Origin: Lathyrus oleraceus | Taxonomy: Eukaryota > Streptophyta > Magnoliopsida > Fabales > Fabaceae | Length of the DNA stretch: 64,000 nucleotides | Assembly (NCBI RefSeq): GCF_024323335.1 | Contig: NC_066585.1 | Span: 76,866,109 to 76,930,108 of the forward strand | Reading direction: 5' to 3' | Shown here: positions 13,370 to 23,242 of the stretch, one piece after another | Layout of the letters: every line of letters starts with the position of its first letter | How positions within the stretch are numbered: position 1 is the first letter of the stretch | The notes under the pieces: generated by a model | The model's input: only the letters and a program-made list of their open reading frames with translations | What the model was told of the DNA's origin: nothing | Database searches by the model: none | Position numbers and translations under genes: made by a program

Positions 13370-15028
13370 TCATTCAGGAATGAGAGTCTTCAAATACTGG
13401 CACTGATCCATCAATCGGTCACACTCTGAACACTCAGGTAGAGGGGTGAGCTTCTCTTTCAGTTGCACCCTGAGTTCAACAACTTCCTCTAGGAAATGAG
13501 ATGCACGGATGTCACTTCCTCGGAGCTGGCTCTCTGCTGCATGCCTCAGATCTACCTCTTTCTTCAACTTAGTATCTTTGTCCTTAAGCTGTTTTTCCGA
13601 GTCTCGTATCTTCTTTTTGTAATTGGCTTCCGCTTTTTGTAATCTTAAGCGTTCAAGGTGTTCTTCATCCAACATTGTTTCTATCTCATCATAGGACCTC
13701 TTTTTGTTTCCTGATCTACTAGCACTTTCACCTTGCATTCCTTTGAGTTTATGAGCCAAATTCAGCCTATCAGCTTTTGCTTTGTAAAGCTCCATTTGGA
13801 TCTCTTGTTCATTTTCTTTCAACTGGCGATTCTCCATTAAGGCTTGTTTGTAATTCTCAGCAGGCACACTCTCAGAAAGGATCAAAGGCGGTTGCTCCTG
13901 TAATGGTTCCATCCGGTCATATGCTAGCAACAAAGTTCCAACTCTTTTCTTGACCCACTCAGTGTAAGCAGGCATAGCAATTGCAAACTTCCTCCCTAAA
14001 ACAGATCCATCTTTTATACCAATATTCTCCCAAGCTCTTCCCACTTGCTCCAATCTTTTCGGATCGCTCCGTTTCTCAAAGTACACACTTTCATCTATCT
14101 CGACATCTTGCGGCCTTTCATTCATGACAAAACCCAACTGACGGAGAGAAAGAACCGGGTTGTAGTTGATGCAACCTCTAGTCCCTATGAATGGAACATT
14201 GCGAAACTCTCCACAACTCATAATGACGTCGCGCACGTTAATCCTATAAGCTTGCCACTTGATATCATAAGATGTAAGCGACATGATCCTCTGAGTCCAT
14301 TTGTGAGTATTCTGAGTATCCACAAACGGTCCATTGGTTGGTAGAAAAGACAAGAACCACTTGAGTAGCAACGGGAGACAACACCTGATAGCTCCACACT
14401 TACCATGCCTGATGTGTATCGCATAATAGGTGTCAGCTAACAAGGTAGGCACCGGGTTTCCTCCAATGAAAATAGTGATTGCTGCCAGGTCCACGAAACT
14501 AGGCATACTAGGGAACAAAATAACTCCATAAATCATGACAGCCAACTGAGTGTTGAAAGCTACCCAATTTCCTTTCTTCGCTTCTTCCTTAGCCATCCTT
14601 ACCAAGAACTTCAAGGACAAACCCACAACATCACCGCTTGGTTTCCAATTATCACTCACTTCCTTGATGCTCAAATAAAGAGCCTTAGCGACAACTTTGA
14701 AATCCACCTCCTTTGGCACATCCAGGAAAGGTACTCGGTTTTTGATTCGGACATTCATAAGGATGGAATACTCTTCAAGAGTGGGTGTTAACTGGTAGTC
14801 CTGAAAAGTAAAGCAACGAAGCTCCGGATCATAGAACTGTAAGAGAGTCTGCAGAGGTACCGGATCAACTACCATCTTCAACAATGCCAAGATATCCCCA
14901 TACTGATCATCAAAAACTTTCTGATTACGGTCGGTCACGAGATTACCCAATTCTTCCAAGGATGTCAATGGCTCACGGTAAAAGCTGTAGGTGCAAGTCT
15001 TCCTCTTCAACTCTGGAATGGCAGCCAT
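13370..15028 (-). CDS. Element C ORF1 protein, intact
   Basis: 552 codons from ATG 15028 to TGA 13370. The function is unknown; an extra ORF before gag is a hallmark of Ogre elements. The N-terminal two thirds is a globular region with motifs shared with D and A: CFTFQDYQLTPTLEEY (about 72-87), NPVPTLLADTYY (about 190-201), CCLPLLLKWFLSFLP (about 216-230) and NYNPVLSLRQLGF (about 289-301). It resembles plant proteins with mobile-domain or DUF7745-type folds, from memory and unverified. The last ~160 residues are rich in Glu, Lys, Leu and Arg with heptad character and probably form a coiled coil. Preservation of the frame in a recent copy suggests it is under selection in the family. Confidence 0.88.
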   Translation of the reverse strand: MAAIPELKRKTCTYSFYREPLTSLEELGNLVTDRNQKVFDDQYGDILALLKMVVDPVPLQTLLQFYDPELRCFTFQDYQLTPTLEEYSILMNVRIKNRVPFLDVPKEVDFKVVAKALYLSIKEVSDNWKPSGDVVGLSLKFLVRMAKEEAKKGNWVAFNTQLAVMIYGVILFPSMPSFVDLAAITIFIGGNPVPTLLADTYYAIHIRHGKCGAIRCCLPLLLKWFLSFLPTNGPFVDTQNTHKWTQRIMSLTSYDIKWQAYRINVRDVIMSCGEFRNVPFIGTRGCINYNPVLSLRQLGFVMNERPQDVEIDESVYFEKRSDPKRLEQVGRAWENIGIKDGSVLGRKFAIAMPAYTEWVKKRVGTLLLAYDRMEPLQEQPPLILSESVPAENYKQALMENRQLKENEQEIQMELYKAKADRLNLAHKLKGMQGESASRSGNKKRSYDEIETMLDEEHLERLRLQKAEANYKKKIRDSEKQLKDKDTKLKKEVDLRHAAESQLRGSDIRASHFLEEVVELRVQLKEKLTPLPECSECDRLMDQCQYLKTLIPE

Positions 15029-15766
15029 CTCTCGGTGTGAACAGACTCCTGAATAAACCTAAAAAATGATATGCATATGCGGGTTAACTTTTTTTCTTTT
15101 TTATGCATTATTTTTTTGAAAGTAAACATGCTATGATGCAAAATGATGAAACAATGGATGGTTGGCTGTGTATCTCAAGGATCAGAACTTCAGCATGAAT
15201 TCGGAACCGGGAACCATAGAACATGGTCATCAACTTAGAACCCAGACTTCAGAACCAACAGTCACCAACAAGAACCAAACAAAAGTCACCAACAGGACAC
15301 GGTCACCAACAGAACAAGTCACCATCAGTACCTGTAAATGATTCATTCCCTCCCCACTCACGGGTGTAATCTAGGCCAGGGTAAGGTCAAGAGAAACGCA
15401 AGATAAACAATCCTTTCAAGAATATCACCATATGCACATCAGGTGTATGCAGCGATAATACCCCATCAGAATCTGAACTGCTCGTGATACCATGTTCTGC
15501 TAAGTGGCGCCATACCACCCGCTTCCCATGAATCACTCTATTCCTAAGTGTCATAAAGTTCACTCATAGCCTGTGTATTAGGCCTTTTACCTCTTGTGAC
15601 TCCCATCCAACAACGAAACAGATACACAGCCAGCACAGTATGCATGAAACAGTAAAGCGCACATAGAATGCAATGCAAGCAGATAAGTATGCAAAGCAAT
15701 AAATAAATAACACACAATAGACAATAAACTAACAAACGCTAGGAAAGGCCCACTAGGGAAAATAAG
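15029..15766 (-). other. 5' leader of element C between PBS and ORF1
   Basis: No credible coding frame. It contains a short cluster of imperfect GTCACCAACAG repeats at about 15255-15330. It is the expected place for packaging and translation-control signals, but none can be named from sequence. Confidence 0.6.
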
Positions 15767-15784
15767 TCCCCAGCAGAGTCGCCA
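15767..15784 (-). other. Primer-binding site of element C
   Basis: TGGCGACTCTGCTGGGGA, two bases from the 5' LTR end. The same 18 nt stand next to the 5' LTRs of D and A. Ogre elements are reported to use a tRNA-Arg primer; I could not check the match to a tRNA 3' end. Confidence 0.85.
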
Positions 15785-15786
15785 GT

Positions 15787-18143
15787 TGTCGCTCCCCAGA
15801 TTTCCTGAATCCAAGTACAAACGCGAAAAGAGTGGCGCGGAAGAAAGTAGAGTCGCCAGCTATGTACTTTTATCCCAAGAGGAGGGAAAGGTAGCACTGC
15901 ATAACCAAGAGGGAACGGATAAAAAAAAGTCTCGAACCAAAGAAAACTGAGTAAGGGGGCCGGTTACGTGAAGGGAAGGTTATCGCACCCCTTCACGTCT
16001 GTGGTACTCCACAGGATCCACGATTGCTATTTATGTCTAAAGTGTGTGTATAAAAAGTCCTATATGCGATGCAAAAGAGAGAAAATCAATGTAGGGAAAA
16101 TAAAGAGTTATTGCTCGCATAGGCCCTACCCTGCTGCATACGTATCTCAAGAAGGATTGAGAATCAGAGCACCGTAGCTCGACTAACCTATGTGTTTGTG
16201 TTTTGTGATGAATGACGTTACTACACAATCTACCGGATGCCTGACCTTTGGAGACTTACTCACCTGTAGTAGAAGGAGTTAATGTGTTCTTAGGAGAAGA
16301 AAAATCAATGAGTTTGTTTGTTTTAGGAATGCTCATGCAAAAAGGAAGTCCTAGACAAGGAACCGTGCTACCTTAATTGACATGCAAACGAGAGACTATA
16401 CGAAGCCTAGCAATCCTATGGGGAGACGATCACACCATACAAAACAAACATACATAAAGTAAATACGCCAACAAGGGGGCTCAAACATACGTGGGTAGGG
16501 CTTTAGTCAAGAGGGGTCATATCAACCTCGACAAACAAGCCATGGAAAGGTAATCAAAGGGGCTCTTAACCACTGACATTGAACGTCAGGGTGAGCAGAT
16601 CAAACGGGTAATGAGGATAAGACCTCATAGCTCTTAACCCTAGACAGGGTGAGCTCATGACAAAAAGTGGGGATTCATAAAGGTGGAACCCTCTCCACTG
16701 ACTGACCGGACAAAAGATCTTGGGCTTTTGTTCTGAAGCATCGACACGTAGTGCGAGCATAAAGAACAACACACTGAATAACGGGGGATTGACTACTAAT
16801 CCCTTTTATCCGTCAATTGCCTCTTCATGGAGGTCTTTAGCACTGGTGCCTCTTCTTGGAGGTCTTTGGGCACAAAAGTAAACAAACAAAAGAAAACATT
16901 GCCTCCTGTTAAGGTCTTCCAACTAAGAAAGTGGTAAAATACGGGAAAGATGTAAAAGGGATCAAGAGATCTACCACACGGATAAAGATCCGAAGTAACA
17001 GCAATTAAAGAAACAAGAAACCCGGAGGTCTCTCAAGCTAGCACCATCAAAGAAAGCAAGTCAGCAAAGTAATCAGAATAAATCTCCAAATGGTATCCCA
17101 CAAATAAAGTGGAATACCAAGCAAGCTATCTCTTCAAGGTTCATGTGAGTCCTTACAAAAAAAACTCGACAAACAGGTTAGAATAACAAGGTGGGGTGCA
17201 ATCAAGAGTTGCACCGAATAAGAGAATCAAAATGTAACCACATGAATCATGTCATTAAAGTTCACAAAAAGCAACCAAGGATAGGAGGCCTAAACCTCTT
17301 GTCAAACAAATGCATTAAAAGGGTATCAAAACTCAAAGTCAGGGGTAAGGATCCACACATCAAGACATAACATACCTACTGATTGGAGAGATCGATTGAA
17401 ATTGAATTGCACCGTTGGATTTGCAGAACAATCTTAGGGTTTATATGAGAGGGAATTGGTTCTTTGCAGATGAGTTCCCTTCAGTCTCTGGAGGTTACTC
17501 TGAATTAGTTAGAATCTCTCTAGGGTTTTGTTCCAAGGAAACTTCAGAGTGTTTTCAGCTTTCACCAATTCTCCTCCTCCTTTTTCCTTTACTGAAATTT
17601 TAGGATTTATAACTTGATTTTCGTGGCTTTGTGGGCTCAAATGAGAGAGGTACAAGTCCAAGATTTTTCTGTTATATTTTTTTTTATTTTTAGTTTCTTT
17701 TTTGTTTTTTTTTTGTTTTTTTTGTTTTTTCAAAACGCGTGGGCTTCGCCTAGCGAGCATGACAGTTCAGGAAATTCCTCTGAGCGCAGGTGATTCTGGT
17801 GGCTTTTCTTGGGACTCGCTAGGCGACCCATTCTGCTCGCCTAGCGAGCATGACAGCTCATGAACAAACTTTTGCTCCTTCAAGATTGACGTTTTGAAAG
17901 TAACTCAAGTCATTCCCTGGCCATTTCACCTTCAGTTGACCAACAGTTGACTTTTGGCTTCATAGTTGAATTTTGAACTGTACTGAGCCCATTAAGCTTT
18001 ATCTTTCAGAAAGAACCCACAAAGTGACTTGGATGACATCCTCTTGGAGCTAATTCTTATTGACATGATGAAATGCAATATGAAATGTTAAATGACCTAA
18101 AAAATGAATGCATGAATGAGGAGGGCAAATTTGAGGTGCTACA
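15787..18143 (-). repeat. 5' LTR of element C
   Basis: A 2357-bp LTR, TGTCGCTCC...GTGCTACA on the plus strand, flanked by ATTGG at 18144-18148. It contains the U5-end boxes GAGTCGCCA at 15850-15858 and GGGAAGG at 15973, at the same distances from the LTR end as in the other families. Confidence 0.93.
17440..17447 (-). promoter_or_regulatory. Candidate TATA box in the 5' LTR of element C
   Basis: CATATAAA on the minus strand, about 0.7 kb from the LTR start. The same word is kept in the 3' LTR near 3949-3956. It is a weaker match than the CTATAAATAG boxes in A and E, and the start site is not demonstrated. Confidence 0.4.
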
Positions 18144-18148
18144 ATTGG
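18144..18148. repeat. 5-bp target site duplication, right of element C
   Basis: ATTGG, repeating 2293-2297. Element E sequence resumes immediately with TGATCACATAAAACC, as in the uninterrupted introns of A and B. Confidence 0.95.
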
Positions 18149-18255
18149 TGATCACATAAAACCTAAAAAAGTAAAATAAAATAAATCTTTTCATCTGCAT
18201 AATGATTGCCTTGTTTGAATTCTAAAAGCTTTTCATATCCAAAATCATTATGCAG

Positions 18256-21200
18256 GTTGATCAAACCCATTGAACATAATGATCCAACACCATCTCCCAA
18301 TTTTGAGTTCCCTATATTTGAGGCAGAAGAAGATGATGTTGAAGAGATTCCTGACGAGATTACCCATCTACTTGAGCATGAAGAGAAGATCATTCAGCCA
18401 TATCTCGAGAATCTGGAAACAGTCAACTTGGGGTCTGAGGATTGTGTGCGAGAAGTGAAGATTGGGCACTTCTGGAAGAATCTGTTAAAAAGGGGTTGAT
18501 TGAATTGCTACGAGAATATGTTGACGTCTTTGCTTGGTCATATGAAGACATGCCTGGTCTAGATACTGATATTGTGCAACATTTCCTACCTTTAAAGCCT
18601 GAGTGCGTGCCTGTGAAGCAGAAGCTCAGAAGAACTCATCCTGATATGGCAGTGAAGATCAAAGAAGAAGTTCAGAAGCAAATTGATGCAGGGTTTTTGG
18701 TGACTTCTACATATCCTCAATGGGTGGCTAATATTGTGCTCGTGCCTAAGAAAGATGGAAAAGTCCGGATGTGTGTGGACTACAGAGACTTGAATAAAGC
18801 TAGTCCGAAAGATGATTTTCCTCTACCGCATATTGATATGTTGGTAGATAATACAGCTAAATTCAATGTCTTCTCTTTTATGGATGGATTTTCTGGATAT
18901 AACAAGATCAAGATGGCACCCGAGGATATGGAGAAGACAACATTCATCACACCTTGGGGAACATTCTGTTATCGAGTGATGCCCTTCGGTTTGAAGAACA
19001 CCGGAGCCACGTATTAACGAGCTATGACCACCTTGTTTCATGATATGATGCACAAGGAGATCGAGGTATATGTTGACGATATGATTGCTAAGTCAAGAAC
19101 GGAAGATGAACATGTAAAGCACTTGTTGAAGCTCTTTCAACGTTTGAGGAAGTACAAGCTTCGTCTGAATCCCAACAAGTGTACATTTGGAGTCCGTTCA
19201 GGAAAGTTATTGGGCTTTATTGTTAGTGAAAGAGGTATCGAGGTGGATCCTGCAAAGGTCAAAGCAATACAAGAGATGTCCGCGCCCAAAACTGAGAAGC
19301 AAGTCCGAGGTTTTCTTGGCCGCTTGAATTACATTTCCAGATTCATATCTCACATGACTGCCACATGTGCGCCAATGTTCAAGCTCCTCCGGAAAGATCA
19401 GTCCCATGATTGGACCGAGGATTGCCAGAAAGCTTTCGACAGTATTAAAGAGTACATGTCTGAACCTCCGATCCTGTCTCTGCCCGTGGAAGGAAGACCA
19501 TTGATCATGTATCTGACTGTTCTTGAAGACTCAATGGGTTGTGTCCTTGGTCATCAAGACAAATCAGGGAAGAAGGAGTATGTTATTTACTACCTGAGCA
19601 AGAAGTTCACTGATTGTGAGTCTTGATACTCAATGCTTGAGAAGACATGTTGTGCTTTGGCTTGGGTTGCTAAGCGTTTACGCCAGTATATGTTGAATCA
19701 TACGACTTGGTTGATATCCAGAATGGATCCAATCAAGTACATCTTCGAGAAACCTGCTTTAACAGGGAGGATTTCCCGTTGGCAGATGTTGTTATCTGAG
19801 TACGATATTGAGTATCGAGCTCAGAAGGCTATTAAAGGTAGTATTTTGGGTGACCACTTGGCACATTAGCCTATTGAGGATTATCAGTCAGTTCAGTATG
19901 ACTTCCCAGATGCTTCCATCATATTCCTCGAGATGAGAATCGGATGGCAGACGCTCTTGCTACGTTAGCTTCAATGATTGTGGTAAAACTTTGGAATGAA
20001 GTCGCCAATATCACTGTGATGCGCTTAGACAGACCAGCTCATGTATTTGCAGTAGAAGAAGCGAAAGATGATAAGCCATGATATTATGACATCAAGTGTT
20101 TCCTTCAGAACCAAGTTTACCCGCCTGGAGCATCTGTGAAAGATAGGAAGACTTTGAGGAGATTGTCAGGAAGTTTTTACCTCAATGGCGAAGTGCTTTA
20201 TAAGAGAAATTTTGACATGGTTCTGCTCAGATGCGTGGATAGACACGAAGTAGACCTGTTAATGACTGAGGTCCATGAGGGTTCATTTGGTACTCATTCC
20301 AATGGACATGCCATGGCTAGAAAGATGTTGAGAGCAAGCTACTATAGGCTGACAATGGAGTCTGACTGCTGCAAATACGTGAAGAAATGCCATAAGTGTC
20401 AGATTTACGCGGATAAGATTCATATTCCTCCGACACTTCTGAATGTGATTTCATCACCTTGGCCTTTCTCCATGTGGGGAATTGACATGATTGGCATGAT
20501 AGAGCCCAAAGCGTCTAACGGACACAGATTTATTCTCGTAGAAATTGATTACTTCACCAAGTGGGTTGAGGCGGCATCGTATGCAAATGTGACCAGGAAG
20601 GTGGTCGTGAAGTTTATCAAGAATCAACTCATATGCCGCTATGGTGTGCCAAATAAGATCATTACTGATAATGGATCTAACTTGAACAACAAAATGATGA
20701 AAGAGTTGTGTAGTGAGTTCAAGATCGCGCATCATAATTCTTCGCCTTATAGACCCAAGATGAATGGGGCTGTTGAAGCTGCTAATAAGAATATCAAGAA
20801 GATTATCAAGAAGATGGTTGTCACGTATAAGGATTGGCATGAGATGTTGCCGTTTGCTTTACATGGATATCGTACGTCTGTCTGCACTTCAACACGAGCA
20901 ACCCCTTTCTCTCTTGTTTATGGCATGGAGGTTGTACTCCCAGTAGAGGTGGAGATCCCATCAATGAGAGTCTTGATGGAAGCCAAGTTGACTGATGTTG
21001 AATGGGTTCAGAGTCGTTATGACCAACTGAATTTGATAGAAGAGAAGAGATTGACTGCCATGTGCCACGGTCAGTTATATCAGCAGAGAATGAAGAAAGC
21101 TTTTGATAAGAAGGTCAAGCCTCGTGTGTTCCGAGAGGGTGACCTTATGCTCAAGAAAGTCTTGTCTTTCACGCCCGATTCCAGGGGCAAGTGGACTCCA

Positions 21201-21326
21201 AACTATGAAGGTCCATATGTTGTTAAGAGAGCCTTTTCAGGCGGCGCGTTAATACTTACAACTATGGATGGGGAGGATTTCACTCGTCCTGTGAACTCAG
21301 ATGCAGTCAAGAAATACTTTGCCTAA
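18256..21326 (+). pseudogene. Element E pol: RT, RNase H and integrase, multiply broken
   Basis: Downstream exon of the gag-pol polyprotein. RT motifs VDYRDL, FMDGFSGYN and YVDDM (near 19072) are present. Integrase keeps its HHCC region and the three catalytic acidic residues in WGIDMIG, TDNGS and AVEAANK, ending at TAA 21324-21326. Damage relative to A and B: a 1-nt loss near 18466, TAA at 19015 (Gln), TGA at 19624 (Arg), TAG at 19867 (Gln), TGA at 20079 (Trp), and a 388-nt deletion at about 19912. The deletion removes almost all of the archaeal-type RNase H, including its first three catalytic positions. The integrase part from 20136 is open for 396 codons. The element could not transpose on its own. 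Confidence 0.9.
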
Positions 21327-23242
21327 AAATAAAAACAGAATAGCTCGCTAAGTTGAAAACCCGAAAGGGAGGCTTAGGCAAAAATGAGCGTCTCGGTGGA
21401 TTGAAAACCCGAAAGGGCGGTCCAGGCAAAAGTTAAAGACAATAAAAAATGATGAATATTTGTATCCCGCTAGATTGAGTACCTCACCCTGGGGCAATCT
21501 AGGCAAAAATTAGGGATTTGGCAAGTAACTGCATCCTGACAAGACTTTGTTCTACAATTATCATCCGTCAGAGATTCTTGTTCATTCGTCATCAATCGAA
21601 GCTTCGAATACATCGAATTCAAAATTGGTGGAGAAATGGTCATTATGTTCAATGTAGCCCTTTTCCAATATATATCACCAATTTCAAACTTGTAAAGATC
21701 TATGGAGTCTTGCCATTTGCAGACTACCATTCCATCAAATAAATTTGAGCCTTTTATCCAATTATTTGCACTCTTATTTGTTTCTATTCAACAAACGTTT
21801 TGCATGCTTTTAATTGAGAAAATATCATTGTTTTGAAAAAAATGAATTTTTCATGACTTGTTTTTAAACGAGGTGAACATTCACAATGATGAAAAAGATA
21901 CTTAGGAGATCCTCAGTGCTCTCCCCAAGGATGCTATGATCTCCAACAGGGTAAGACATTTGTTCATATTCCTGGCATGACTGTATTTTCTTCCTCCGGA
22001 ACCCTTTTTGTATGCTTGTTGAGATATTCACCACTCTCCCCTTCAGCGGGGTAGGAACCTTTCCTCCTCAGCGGATGTGATCTCTTTGGTGGGTACGGTA
22101 CTTGGTGGTTAATCCCCAGAATTCCTTTATCCCTCGGATAGATTCCCCAGTAGAGTTGCTTATGTGGCAGATTCTACCTGTGCAATGAACTCTTTTCCCC
22201 AGCTGTGACTGATGGTTCATCCCCTGCAGAGATTTTTTTGTCTCCTGGTATCTCTGATTCCCGTCAGATTGGATACTCTCTGGTGATTTTGGCTTTCTCT
22301 CCTGAGATGTGGTACCGGATGTTTGCATGTTGTATTCCTGTGAAGCCTGTTTGTGTTAGAAATGTCTGTTTGTCAGCATTCATTAAACATAAACCACGCA
22401 TGTGTGCATATAATTTCGAAAATTTGGGTATTCATATTGCATTTCTTGCCATATATCTTTTGTTTGATATCCTCTGCTAGTTGGTAACATATTTCTAAGC
22501 AGATGTCGGTGTCTGATCCCTCAATATAGAGAGTCAGCCCCTTAAGCAGAAAGTATTTATTTTTCTTTCCGCATTCCCCACTGAGTTATATCCTCGTGGA
22601 CGACGGTTGTTTTCGCTTCCTCCCAACATATATATTGGGATAGGTTCCCCTATTGAGTTATATCCTCATTAGGACGAGTCTTGATTCAGTTTGCCTCTTT
22701 GGTTTGATCCTAAATTGGCCTCTTGTGACTGTTTCTTGTGCTTCCCCGTGGTATAAATGAATAATTGCTCAGTAACCAGTAACCGTTCATCTTATCCCCG
22801 GTGGAGTCTCTGGTTTACTACCCTTATACCGGTAGTTGTAAACCCTATTTTCTCCCCTTTGAAGAATTAACTCTTTTGTTCATCCTAAGTGGATGACGGT
22901 TACTTTTCCGTGGTTCTCTACCCAGTATCCGGTAGATGTAATCCCCTCTTTGACGGTTATCATTATCCAATATTCGGTATTGATATTCCCTCCTTCTCTT
23001 GGATAATTTCTCTGATTAGACAATTTATCCCCAACAAGCCATCTTTCATACCAGTTGCCGGTAATGTTTGTTGCTCCCATTCGATTGGTCATCATTATAT
23101 ACCTAGTTCCGGTATCCCGATGCCTTTCTTTCTCGGTCGATTTATCCTTTATTAACCCAGTAACCGGTTGTGGATAATCTTCCATGCGAGTGTATTATTT
23201 ATGTTTTAACGGTAATAGATAATATATCTCATGCACTCTTTA
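21327..23242 (+). other. 3' UTR of element E, truncated
   Basis: Noncoding. It begins with AGGCAAAA repeats at 21376, 21424 and 21501, then follows the 3' UTR of A and B in order, including repeated ACCGGTA and CCGGTTACTG words at 22790-23170. Homology to the UTR stops at about 23241, at CTCATGCACTCTTT. The remaining UTR, the polypurine tract and the LTR start are missing. Confidence 0.8.

Noticed and set aside
18206..18499. Separate small gene upstream of E RT
   Set aside because: It is the N-terminal linker of pol, split off by a 1-nt loss near 18466; the same sequence is continuous with RT in B.
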